Shown piece after piece: positions 24,133 through 32,543 of a stretch of DNA of 47,364 bases. The notes below the pieces were generated by a model, which did no database searches, was not told the origin of the DNA, and saw only the letters and a list, made by a program, of their open reading frames with translations. Within the stretch, counting starts at the first letter, position 1. Each line of letters opens with the position of its first letter. A program made the position numbers and the translations under genes. Source of the stretch: an uncultured Clostridia bacterium (GTDB lineage Bacteria > Bacillota > Clostridia > Oscillospirales > Ruminococcaceae); NCBI GenBank assembly GCA_947630825.1, contig CANRJA010000014.1, forward strand, positions 1 to 47,364, in the 5' to 3' direction.

Positions 24133-24801
24133 TTAAATCATTTTTTCTCGCATAGATAAGAGAAGTTTTTTCTCTCTTCTTGAAACTTGCACCTGCGTCA
24201 TATCAAGCAGCTTAGCTGTTTCGGTCTGGGTTTTATTTTTAAAATATCTGAGATAAAGAAGCTTAGCGTCCTTTCTGTCAAGAGAGGATATGATTTGTTT
24301 AAGCGTCAGACTGTTTGTGATTTCCTCGTCAGGTGAGGATATAGGAATATCTATCTCAACAGACGAATCGTCATCATACCCTCCGGAAGCAAGACTTAGC
24401 GGGGGGAGGGAAACATTGAGAGCCTCAACAACGTCCTCCTCCGGGATATCGGCAAGTTTAGCAAGCTCTTCAATAGTAGGTTCTCTGCCTTTTGTGCGTA
24501 TAAAGCGTTCTCTTATCTGGGTGATTTTTAGCGATAATTCTTTAAGGCTTCTTGACACCTTTATAGTTCCGCCGTCTCTGAAAAGTCTTTTTATCTCACC
24601 CAAAATAACAGGAACCGCGTAGGTAGAAAATTTTACACCCCTTGTGTCGTCGAAGCCCTTGGCAGCTTTTAACAGCCCTATACAGCCTGCGCCGTAAAGG
24701 TCGTCGTAGTCTATACCTTTTGAACGAAATTTGTTCGCACACAGATGAACAAGTCCCAAGTTGTCCTCTATGAATTTTTTATTGCTCTCAAGTCCAATCA
24801 T
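24133..24801 (-). CDS. sigF: RNA polymerase sigma-F factor, forespore-specific
   Basis: Directs the first forespore-specific gene expression after asymmetric division. The 222-residue sigma-70 family protein has region 2 (YDDLYGAGCIGLLKAAKGFD, VKFSTYAVPVILGEIKRLF), region 3 (GREPTIEELA) and region 4 with a helix-turn-helix (KTQTETAKLLDMTQVQVSRR). It is the last gene of the spoIIAA-spoIIAB-sigF operon, 54 bp after spoIIAB, which with the domain match distinguishes SigF from SigG. Confidence 0.95.
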   Translation of the reverse strand: MIGLESNKKFIEDNLGLVHLCANKFRSKGIDYDDLYGAGCIGLLKAAKGFDDTRGVKFSTYAVPVILGEIKRLFRDGGTIKVSRSLKELSLKITQIRERFIRTKGREPTIEELAKLADIPEEDVVEALNVSLPPLSLASGGYDDDSSVEIDIPISSPDEEITNSLTLKQIISSLDRKDAKLLYLRYFKNKTQTETAKLLDMTQVQVSRREKKLLLSMREKMI

Positions 24802-24855
24802 ATTTTTACCATTCCTGAGTAGATTTTACTTATCCGTATGTATGCGATAAAGCGG

Positions 24856-25305
24856 TTATTGCTCCAGCTTAGTCTTGAGCTTTTTGGTTAGGATAACAGA
24901 AGTTCCCTTTCCCTCCTTGCTGAGAACCTTCAGCTTGTCCATAAAGCTTTCCATAACTGCAAATCCAAGACCGGCGCGTTCCTCCTCGGGAGAGGTTGTA
25001 AAGAGAGGCTCCATTGCCTTTTTTATATCGGGAATTCCGCAGCCGTGATCCTTTATTTTTATGTAAATCACGTTATCCTCGTAAATTCTGGCGACAAGCT
25101 CTATTTTTCCTATTTCGTTTTTGTAGGCGTGAACTATTGAGTTTGTAACCGCCTCGGAGACTGCGGTTTTAATGTCTGAAATCTCATCGACCTGCGGATC
25201 GAGCTGCGATGCAAAGCCCGATACCACAAGCCGTGAAAACCTTTCGTTTTCCGAAAGGCTGGGAAAGCTCAGCTTTATTTCGTTAAGAATTTTTTTCTTC
25301 GGCAT
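24856..25305 (-). CDS. spoIIAB: anti-sigma-F factor / serine kinase SpoIIAB
   Basis: A GHKL-fold protein that holds sigma-F inactive and phosphorylates SpoIIAA. From the ATG at 25305 (MPKKKILNEIKLSF), preceded by GGAGG, it is 149 residues. It has the N-box AVSEAVTNSIVHAYKN (about 48-63), KDHGCGI (86-91) and the ATP-lid segment EEERAGLGFAV (about 108-117). A longer reading to 25452 would add 49 residues unlike any SpoIIAB and lies wholly within spoIIAA. The start overlaps the spoIIAA end by 23 bp, indicating translational coupling. Confidence 0.95.
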   Translation of the reverse strand: MPKKKILNEIKLSFPSLSENERFSRLVVSGFASQLDPQVDEISDIKTAVSEAVTNSIVHAYKNEIGKIELVARIYEDNVIYIKIKDHGCGIPDIKKAMEPLFTTSPEEERAGLGFAVMESFMDKLKVLSKEGKGTSVILTKKLKTKLEQ

Positions 25306-25768
25306 TTCCGTCAACCTCCTCTGATGTCTTTTTATTATTTTTATCATTGTCGTTTTTGTGAATATCAATATCTGCCTGCACCTGAATTGACGGCTTATCA
25401 GAACTTTCAGCAGACTCTTTCGCCTTTTGCATTTCAGAAAGCGGAACGTCAATGCTAACTATTTTGGCAAGCTTGTTTATCCCTGCGACAAGCATAACCT
25501 TTTTTATCAGCGGAGGAGGATTTTGAATGTAAACCTTTCCGCCCCTTTCACTTTGCAGTTTGTATCTTCCCATAACAAGACCTATCCCCGAGCTGTCCAT
25601 AAAGTCTACCTTTGAAAAGTCGAGATACAGATCGGTTGGGTTGAGCTTTTGAACATTTATGTCGATTTCCTTTCTTATCTCTTTTGCACTGTGATGGTCT
25701 ATCTCTCCGCTTATATACGCAGTTAGCTTAGATTTCTCTTCTACCTCGTCGTATATTTTAAGTCCCAA
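25283..25768 (-). CDS. spoIIAA: anti-anti-sigma factor SpoIIAA with extended acidic tail
   Basis: A STAS-domain protein that releases sigma-F by binding SpoIIAB when unphosphorylated. The STAS domain (1-110) contains MDSSGIGLVMGRYK, with Ser60 as the expected phosphorylation site. At 161 residues it is about 45 longer than the usual 116; the extra C-terminus is charged and low-complexity (HKNDNDKNNKKTSEEVDGN). It begins with AGGAAG as ribosome binding site. Upstream, TTGACA (25862-25867) and TGTTAT (25838-25843), 18 bp apart on the minus strand, are a possible promoter. The sigma-H promoter known for this operon in other species was not clearly seen. Confidence 0.93.
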   Translation of the reverse strand: MGLKIYDEVEEKSKLTAYISGEIDHHSAKEIRKEIDINVQKLNPTDLYLDFSKVDFMDSSGIGLVMGRYKLQSERGGKVYIQNPPPLIKKVMLVAGINKLAKIVSIDVPLSEMQKAKESAESSDKPSIQVQADIDIHKNDNDKNNKKTSEEVDGNAEEKNS

Positions 25769-25945
25769 GGTTTTTCATCTTCCTTTCTAATTACTAAAGG
25801 CTCTAATGCCTGTCCGAGTTTATGTTCTGATAAAATAATAACAGCCCCAGACTAAAAAATATGTCAAAAGCTGTTTTTATAAATAATTATAATTTTCTAT
25901 GTAATTATTAACAAAAATCCCCGACGTATTATGAAGCAGCATTAA

Positions 25946-25974
25946 TTGACTTATCTACTTCTGTATGGTAAAAT
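25946..25974 (+). promoter_or_regulatory. sigma-A promoter of the hybrid-kinase operon
   Basis: TTGACT (25946-25951), a 17-bp spacer and TAAAAT (25969-25974) lie 38 bp upstream of the preferred ATG at 26013. Confidence 0.8.
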
Positions 25975-26012
25975 AATATAAATAAATCATCTGCAAAAGA
26001 AGGTGTTTGTTG

Positions 26013-28982
26013 ATGTTAAAAAGCGCGGGATTATTTTTTAAAAAATGGTTCAGAAAATTATTACTGCCTATTTTGATGTGTTTAGTTGTTATCGCTGTCA
26101 TCATAATAGGGATTGTATATTTTAATTTTATTTCTCAGCGGATTTATAAGGATAGTACAGATCATCTGGGAGAGATTTATGGACAAGTAAACCGCTCATT
26201 CGGAGCATTTGTCGAGAGAAACTGGGGTCTATTGGAAGGCTGGAGCGATTATTATACAATGTCTAAAAACAAAAAGAGCGAAGTTTCCGATTTTATTTCT
26301 GGGGAGCAGGATTACTGGGGTTTTTCTGAGTTTTACTTCATCTCCAAAGACAAAACTTGTATGACGCTGAACGGAGTAAAGGTAAATATGACCTTAGAGG
26401 GAGCGTGGGAGAACCTTATACAGCAAAGAAAGCCTGTAATGGCAGGAGAAACCTTGTCCGCCGGTCAGGAAATCACTGTTTTTGCAGTTCCGGTACAGCA
26501 TGGAAAATATAACGGTTTTGACTTTGACGCTATCGCTATAAGTTATACGAACAAAGATATGGCAAATTCACTGAATGTTGACGCCTTTGCCGGTGAAGCT
26601 AAATGTTTCGTAATCAGCAACGATGGAAATGTGCTTCTTTCTACACAGGAAGGCGGCAGTATATTTGGCAATTATCTTACCTATCTTAGAGCGGCTTCCG
26701 ATTTAGATGAAGAAAGTATGTCAAAGCTCAAAAACGACTGGAACAAAGGAAACTCAGGCTTGTTACAGTGTGAGATAGGCGGCGTAAGACACTGTATTTT
26801 GTATCAGCCTGTAGGCTTTCAGGATTATTTTTTGCTTAGCGCAGTACCGCAGAGCGCAGTCAGCGGCGGTTTTCTTTCGGTTCAAAAAACAACTATGAAT
26901 GTTTTGGTCATAATTTTCCTATTGGTGGGCGCAACGGTAATTGCCTTGATAGCGTTGCGAAACCACAAACAGTCACGCAAAAGCAAGATAGAGCTTCAGT
27001 ACAGAGAGCAAATGTTTGACGTACTTTCAAACAGTGTTGACGACATATTTATAATGCTTGATTCTAAGAACAAAAGCGTTGATTATATAAGCCCTAATTT
27101 AGAGAGACTTCTGGGTATTAAAGTAAAAGACGCGCGTGAAAATATCAGAGTGATGGAAAAATGTGCGATAAACTTTGACGTTGTTATTCCCGCAAAGGAG
27201 CTCAACGCGATTCCTCTAAACGGCAACCGTTATTGGGAATGTGAGTATATGCACCAAAAAACTGGCGAACGCCGGTGGTACAGAATGACTATATATCATA
27301 TGAGCATTCAAGACATTAAGAAATATATAATTGTAATGTCTGACCGCACGCAGGAACAGCAAATGAATCAAAAGCTTCAGGATGCGTTGACGGCGGCTAA
27401 AGACGCTAACGACGCAAAGAGTAATTTCCTTTCTAATATGTCACATGATATCCGAACACCTATGAATGCTATTGTTGGATTTTCAGTGCTTCTTGAAAAG
27501 GATGCGGACAACACAGATAAGGTAAGAGAATACACACGCAAAATAATGGCATCCAGCCATCATCTGCTAAGTCTTATAAACGACGTACTGGATATGAGCA
27601 AAATAGAAAGCGGCAAAACGTCTATGAATGTAGATCGTTTCAGTCTGCCCGAACTTCTGGAAGAACTGAACATCATACTTATGCCCCAGGCAAAAGCTAA
27701 AAATCAGAGCTTCACTATTCAGGTTCAGGGAGCTCCGCCGGAGCAAATGCTAGGCGATAAGCTGCGTCTTAATCAAATACTTATCAATTTGCTTTCCAAT
27801 GCAATCAAATACACCCCTAACGGAGGTAAAATTGAATTTCTGGTTAGTGAAATCACAAAATCTGCACATCATAATCAGTATGTAAAGCTGAGGTTCACTG
27901 TTCGTGACAACGGCATTGGTATGAGCGAGGAATTTCAAAAGCAGATTTTTGCCCCGTTCAGCAGAGAAGTCAGTTCTCTTACCAACAAAATACAGGGAAC
28001 AGGGCTGGGTATGGCTATAACTAAAAACCTGGTAGACTTAATGGGCGGTATTATTCAAGTAGAGAGCCGTCTTGGAGAAGGCAGTACATTTACTGTAGAG
28101 CTGTCCTTTGCACTTCCTGAGAAAGAGGAAGCGGATTCATGGTATCATCAAAAGATCACCCGTATGCTGGTTGCAGACGATGAGGAAGACATTTGCCTGA
28201 ATATAAAGGAAATGATGCGTGATACCGGCGTAGAAGTATCCTTCGTAACAGAGGGCTCAGCCGCTGTAGAAGCCGCAATTAAAGCGCACCGCAGCGGAGA
28301 GGATTTCCACGTTATTTTGCTGGATTGGAAGATGCCGGAACTGGACGGTGTAGAAACTGCCCGAAAGATACGTGAACAGATTGGAACTGAAGTTCCTATA
28401 CTTGTGCTGACATCATACGATTGGAGCGAAATTGAAACAGAGGCTCGCCAAGCGGGGATAAACGCTTTTATGCCAAAGCCGTTTTTCGTTTCGACCTTAT
28501 GGCAAACTATAAAGCCGCTGTTTTTGGATCACCCGGAGCCGACGGATAACATAGACGACATAACAGAAGAAGGTGTTATGGAAGGACGTCTGTTCCTTGT
28601 GGCAGAGGACAACGAACTTAATGCAGAGATACTGACAGAGATGCTTTCAATGGAGGGCGCAAGCTGCGAATTGGCGGTGAACGGTCAGGAAGCTGTAGAG
28701 ATGTTCAAAAACTCTGAACCAGGTCATTATGACATAATACTGATGGACGTACAAATGCCTTTGTTAAACGGTTATGATGCAACGAGGCAGATAAGAGCGT
28801 CCGCTCACCCAGAAGCAGCGACTATACCCATTGTCGCTATGACAGCCAACACTTTTGCAGAAGATGTGAGGAACGCACTAGATGCCGGAATGGACGGTCA
28901 TCTTGCAAAGCCTATTAATATGGAGACTGTAAAAGAAGTGGTCGGTCAGCTTTTAAATAAAAGTAAAAATAAAGCAGAATAA
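26013..28982 (+). CDS. hybrid sensor histidine kinase with PAS and two receiver domains
   Basis: A membrane sensor that feeds a phosphorelay. From the ATG at 26013, which follows GAAGGTG (two in-frame TTGs lie just upstream), it is 989 residues. In order: membrane helix (about 12-38), extracellular sensor domain (about 40-285), second helix (about 290-312), PAS-like domain (about 335-450), and HisKA with phospho-acceptor His478 (SNMSHDIRTPMNAIVG). HATPase_c follows (about 580-705, LLSNAIKYTPNGG and GTGLGMAI). REC1 has Asp771 (LLDWKMPELDG) and REC2 has Asp912 (LMDVQMPLLNG). No output domain is present, so phosphate must pass to another protein; an Hpt protein is encoded at 33770. It is first in an operon with an orphan binding protein (26 bp) and a second hybrid kinase. 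Confidence 0.92.
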   Translation: MLKSAGLFFKKWFRKLLLPILMCLVVIAVIIIGIVYFNFISQRIYKDSTDHLGEIYGQVNRSFGAFVERNWGLLEGWSDYYTMSKNKKSEVSDFISGEQDYWGFSEFYFISKDKTCMTLNGVKVNMTLEGAWENLIQQRKPVMAGETLSAGQEITVFAVPVQHGKYNGFDFDAIAISYTNKDMANSLNVDAFAGEAKCFVISNDGNVLLSTQEGGSIFGNYLTYLRAASDLDEESMSKLKNDWNKGNSGLLQCEIGGVRHCILYQPVGFQDYFLLSAVPQSAVSGGFLSVQKTTMNVLVIIFLLVGATVIALIALRNHKQSRKSKIELQYREQMFDVLSNSVDDIFIMLDSKNKSVDYISPNLERLLGIKVKDARENIRVMEKCAINFDVVIPAKELNAIPLNGNRYWECEYMHQKTGERRWYRMTIYHMSIQDIKKYIIVMSDRTQEQQMNQKLQDALTAAKDANDAKSNFLSNMSHDIRTPMNAIVGFSVLLEKDADNTDKVREYTRKIMASSHHLLSLINDVLDMSKIESGKTSMNVDRFSLPELLEELNIILMPQAKAKNQSFTIQVQGAPPEQMLGDKLRLNQILINLLSNAIKYTPNGGKIEFLVSEITKSAHHNQYVKLRFTVRDNGIGMSEEFQKQIFAPFSREVSSLTNKIQGTGLGMAITKNLVDLMGGIIQVESRLGEGSTFTVELSFALPEKEEADSWYHQKITRMLVADDEEDICLNIKEMMRDTGVEVSFVTEGSAAVEAAIKAHRSGEDFHVILLDWKMPELDGVETARKIREQIGTEVPILVLTSYDWSEIETEARQAGINAFMPKPFFVSTLWQTIKPLFLDHPEPTDNIDDITEEGVMEGRLFLVAEDNELNAEILTEMLSMEGASCELAVNGQEAVEMFKNSEPGHYDIILMDVQMPLLNGYDATRQIRASAHPEAATIPIVAMTANTFAEDVRNALDAGMDGHLAKPINMETVKEVVGQLLNKSKNKAE

Positions 28983-29008
28983 ACAAAGAAAGAAGGAGTA
29001 GATAGTAA

Positions 29009-30289
29009 ATGATAAAAAGACGCTTTCCATTGCTGTTAATTTTTACCGCCGTGCTTTTTCTAACGTCCTGCAGCGGTAATCATAAGAGTAAATCGGACAA
29101 CAACACTCTTACAATAATGGGCAGAAAAAGCGATATGGAAAAAAGCTATATGACAAGCATTTTTGAACAGTACGAAAACGCTACCGGAAATAAGCTGGAT
29201 ATAATAGAATTTGACGATGCTGAATTTGAGGTGAATGCTGCTAAAAAATTTGCAGACGGAGACGCCCCGGATGTATTTATGCATTTTAACAATGCAGATT
29301 TAAACCGTTTTGACGTTGCAAACAATTTCTATTATCTCAATAATGAGAGCTGGGTCTCCGACCTTACGGACAGCTCCCGTGCTTACTGTCAGGACAAGGA
29401 AGAAAATCTTCTCGGACTGCCGTTTTGGGAAAGCTCTGTTTCGGGATGTTTTTACAATAAAACATTGCTGGACAGCCTTGGGCTGAAGCCTGCCACAACA
29501 CAGGCAGAGTTTGACGTCCTTTGTCAAGTGCTTGCCGATATTGGTCATACGCCTATATGCTGGCCTGCCGACGGCTGTACATGGATGTTTCAGTTCGGTA
29601 TGGATCCTATCTTTGCAGACGATCCATCATTGCTTGAAAAGCTTAATAAAAATGAAATATCATACTCAGACATTCCTGCCGTAGCAAATATGGTAAAGTG
29701 GGTATCGGACGCAGCTGACAAAGGTTGGTTCGGGTCTGAATATCTTGAAAACGGTTGGTCTGATATCAGTACGATTATGGGCTCAGGCAAAGCGGTTATG
29801 ACTTTTATCTGGGACACATGGTTTTATACTGATTTTGAACAGGGAAATAAATATACCGTTGACGATTTTGCCCTAATGCCTGCGTTTATGAATACCGCAG
29901 ATAGCGGCACTTATGAAGGCGGCAATTTGAATATGATGATGGTAAACAAAAACAGTAAAAAGCTGGATAAGGCATTGGGATTTCTGTCATTCTGCGCTGA
30001 TGCGAAGAATTATAATATAGCATTCGACGGAATTTCCACAGTAAGCTGTTTTAAAGGGCAGACTACTAACATTCAGTCTCCTATGGTAACAAATGCTAGC
30101 ACATCTATTGCCGCTAATGAGCGCGTTTCCACTGCCGCTTCTAAAATTATCGGCTACAGTGCTGACGATATGTCCGCGGCATTTGACCGTCTCTTTAACA
30201 AAAAGACAGATGTCGCAGGCTGTGTAAAACTTATGGACGATTATCGTATTAAGGAAGCTGAAAAGCAGGGAAAAGCAGTATTTCAGTAG
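29009..30289 (+). CDS. extracellular solute-binding lipoprotein, family 1, without transporter genes
   Basis: A 426-residue ABC-type substrate-binding protein anchored by a lipobox (FLTSC, Cys21). The fold pattern is that of family 1 sugar-binding proteins: FADGDAPDVFMHFNNADL, GLPFWESSVSGCFYNKTLLD, MVKWVSDAADKGWFG and a C-terminal Lys/Ala helix. It has an AGAAGGAG ribosome binding site and lies between two hybrid kinase genes. No permease or ATPase gene is present in the operon. A sensory role, presenting a ligand to the extracellular domain of one of the kinases, is therefore more likely than transport. That role and the ligand are inferred. Confidence 0.88.
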   Translation: MIKRRFPLLLIFTAVLFLTSCSGNHKSKSDNNTLTIMGRKSDMEKSYMTSIFEQYENATGNKLDIIEFDDAEFEVNAAKKFADGDAPDVFMHFNNADLNRFDVANNFYYLNNESWVSDLTDSSRAYCQDKEENLLGLPFWESSVSGCFYNKTLLDSLGLKPATTQAEFDVLCQVLADIGHTPICWPADGCTWMFQFGMDPIFADDPSLLEKLNKNEISYSDIPAVANMVKWVSDAADKGWFGSEYLENGWSDISTIMGSGKAVMTFIWDTWFYTDFEQGNKYTVDDFALMPAFMNTADSGTYEGGNLNMMMVNKNSKKLDKALGFLSFCADAKNYNIAFDGISTVSCFKGQTTNIQSPMVTNASTSIAANERVSTAASKIIGYSADDMSAAFDRLFNKKTDVAGCVKLMDDYRIKEAEKQGKAVFQ

Positions 30290-30337
30290 CAATAGTTTTT
30301 AACACAAATATATATTACCCCATAAGGAGGAGTGAAC

Positions 30338-32446
30338 ATGATACGCAGATTATTTTGGCGTCTGCCTGCTATAGCCGTTATTTTTATATTGCTGTTTTAT
30401 GCGGCGGTTCCGAAAGTTCAGGCAGAAAGTAGTAAGCAAAGCGCATTACAGCTTACTGCTGAAGAGGAGAGCTATATATCTTCTCACAAGTCGCTGAAGA
30501 TAGGCTTTGTTCAAGACCGCATACCGGTTTCTTTCTCAGATGAAAACGGAGAACTGGCGGGTATATCCCGTTACATATTCGACCATGTGAGCGAGTTGTG
30601 CGGAATAAAATTTGAGTATGTGCCTCTCCCAACAAACGACGTTACCTACGACTACCTTTTAAACGGTGGCTTCGACCTTGTTTCAAGCGTCGAATATAAC
30701 AAAGAAAATCAAAAGGCAAAGGGTATTCTCATAAGCAACCCTTACCTGTCCAGCCGTAAGGTCGTGGTAGCTCGTGACGGTCTGGAATTCAGATACGACG
30801 CCAACCTGTCTATAGCCGTATCCACAGGCTCACAAACTCTTAAAAAGGTTCTCAGCAAGTCCTACCCAAATTTCAAACTGGTCGACTATCCCTCTATAAC
30901 CGCCTGCTTTGACGCGATAAATTCAGGCAAGGCAGACCTTATGATACAGAATCAACATGTTGTTGAACACTGGATATCCAAACCGATTTATGAGAAGCTT
31001 AAAGTTATTCCTGTATTGGGTCTTGACGACCAGCTTTGCTTTTCCGCAGTAGTTGCTTTCGGAGAAAACAGCGAAGCATCACAAAAAGACGGAAAGGTTC
31101 TTATAAGTATTCTTAACAAAGCCATTGCAAGTATGACAGAAGACGAGATAGGAAGTTTCACAATACAGGGAATTATGGAAAACCAGTATAGTTTTACGCT
31201 GTCTGACTTTTTGTACCGTTACCGTTATGCTGTGATAACTCTTGCCATACTGATCTTGGTTATTCTGATACTTGCCGTTCTGTTTGTACGTCAGCATATA
31301 CGCTTAGCCGAAAACAAGGCTGACGCTAAAATCAAAAGTCAATTTTTATCCACTATGAGCCACGAAATACGTACTCCAATGAACGGTCTTATAGGACTTA
31401 ACTATCTTATGTCGCAAAAGCTTGAAGACAAAGAACAGTTAAGAGATTATCTGCGGCAGTCTACAGTTACAGCGAACTACCTTTTGTCGCTTATCAACGA
31501 TATGCTGGATATGTCAAGGCTCCAGACGCAGAATTTAGAGTTGGAACTCCACCCTGTAGACCTTGAGCTTTTGCTTAACACTGTAAGTTCAATAGCCCAA
31601 AACGCAATGGCAGACAAAAAGCTGATATATAATGTAAACTCAAAGCTGTCTTGGCCCTGCATTTTAGGAGACGAAGTCCGCATACAGCAGGTACTGCTTA
31701 ATTTGTTGGACAACGCCAAAAAATTCACGCCGAAGGGCGGAAGGGTAGATCTTTCTCTGAATCAGGAAATGACTGACAGCGGCAAAGTTCTAACGACCGC
31801 TACTGTCTCAGACACCGGACGCGGAATGAGCGAAGAGTTCCAAAAACACATCTTCGACACCTTCGCTCAAGAGCTTGACACCGTATCAAAGGGCAATCAA
31901 GGCACAGGGCTCGGACTTCCTATAAGCCGCCGTCTTGCGATGCTTATGGGCGGCGATCTTACCTTTGTCAGCCGAAAGGAAGAAGGAAGCTCATTCACAT
32001 TCACCTTTACCGCACAGCCTGCAGAGCTTCCTGAAAATGAATATTATCCAACGCCGACTGACGATTTAAAACAGCAGAACACTAAAATTCTCATAGCGGA
32101 GGACAACGAACTTAACGGCGAGATCATTCTCGAACTGCTGCAAAGCGTCGGCTTTGAAGCGGAGCTCGCAGAGAACGGAAAAATAGCTCTGCAAATGTTC
32201 TCCAATTCCGAACCAGGCACGTTCGGCGTTATACTTATGGATCTACTAATGCCTGAAATGGACGGCTTTGAAACTGCAAAAGCCATTCGTGCTTTAGACA
32301 GACCCGACGCTAAAACGGTTCACATCTTTGCCTGCACCGCAAACTCTTTAACAGAGAACAAGGATAAGGCACTTGCAAGCGGAATGGACGACTTTATTGA
32401 AAAACCCGTAGACGTTAGAGAACTGCTTAAAAAAATAAATGAATAA
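30338..32446 (+). CDS. hybrid histidine kinase with SBP_bac_3 sensor and one receiver
   Basis: Start taken at the ATG 30338, 7 nt after AAGGAGG (a GTG at 30332 is alternative), giving 702 residues. It has a signal peptide (about 1-28) and a periplasmic-binding-protein family 3 sensor domain (about 45-270: SLKIGFVQDRIPVSFSDENG and GGFDLVSSVEYN). A membrane helix follows (about 282-303). HisKA carries His342 (TMSHEIRTPMNGLIG), then come HATPase_c (LLDNAKKFTPKGG, GTGLGLPI) and a C-terminal REC with Asp635 (LMDLLMPEMDG). The layout resembles BvgS/EvgS-type sensors. Like the first kinase it lacks an output or Hpt domain. It is last in the operon and followed by a strong terminator. Confidence 0.92.
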   Translation: MIRRLFWRLPAIAVIFILLFYAAVPKVQAESSKQSALQLTAEEESYISSHKSLKIGFVQDRIPVSFSDENGELAGISRYIFDHVSELCGIKFEYVPLPTNDVTYDYLLNGGFDLVSSVEYNKENQKAKGILISNPYLSSRKVVVARDGLEFRYDANLSIAVSTGSQTLKKVLSKSYPNFKLVDYPSITACFDAINSGKADLMIQNQHVVEHWISKPIYEKLKVIPVLGLDDQLCFSAVVAFGENSEASQKDGKVLISILNKAIASMTEDEIGSFTIQGIMENQYSFTLSDFLYRYRYAVITLAILILVILILAVLFVRQHIRLAENKADAKIKSQFLSTMSHEIRTPMNGLIGLNYLMSQKLEDKEQLRDYLRQSTVTANYLLSLINDMLDMSRLQTQNLELELHPVDLELLLNTVSSIAQNAMADKKLIYNVNSKLSWPCILGDEVRIQQVLLNLLDNAKKFTPKGGRVDLSLNQEMTDSGKVLTTATVSDTGRGMSEEFQKHIFDTFAQELDTVSKGNQGTGLGLPISRRLAMLMGGDLTFVSRKEEGSSFTFTFTAQPAELPENEYYPTPTDDLKQQNTKILIAEDNELNGEIILELLQSVGFEAELAENGKIALQMFSNSEPGTFGVILMDLLMPEMDGFETAKAIRALDRPDAKTVHIFACTANSLTENKDKALASGMDDFIEKPVDVRELLKKINE

Positions 32447-32449
32447 TAC

Positions 32450-32493
32450 AAAGGCAATACCTGCGTGTGCTGTTAAACAGGTATTGCCTTTTT
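32450..32493 (+). terminator. terminator of the hybrid-kinase operon
   Basis: Arms AAAGGCAATACCTG (32450-32463) and its complement (32478-32491) are followed by Ts, 4 bp after the stop codon of the second kinase. Confidence 0.9.
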
Positions 32494-32504
32494 AAAAATG
32501 AATT

Positions 32505-32531
32505 AACCCTCTGTGCATTTACCAGAGGGTT
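32505..32531. terminator. hairpin ending the minus-strand c-di-GMP/matrix cluster
   Basis: AACCCTCTG (32505-32513) pairs with CAGAGGGTT (32523-32531), 12 bp past the stop of the GGDEF gene. T-rich sequence follows on both strands (TTAATTCATTTTT on the minus), so it may work in either direction. Confidence 0.65.
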
Positions 32532-32543
32532 TTATATATCAAC

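Noticed and set aside
25306-25452. Longer SpoIIAB starting at 25452
   Set aside because: The extra residues are an out-of-frame reading of spoIIAA; the ATG at 25305 has a ribosome binding site and gives the canonical length.
29009-30289. Solute-binding protein as part of a sugar ABC importer
   Set aside because: No permease or ATPase gene lies in the operon. The possible ATPase start at 1-23 is 29 kb away on the other strand and gives no support.
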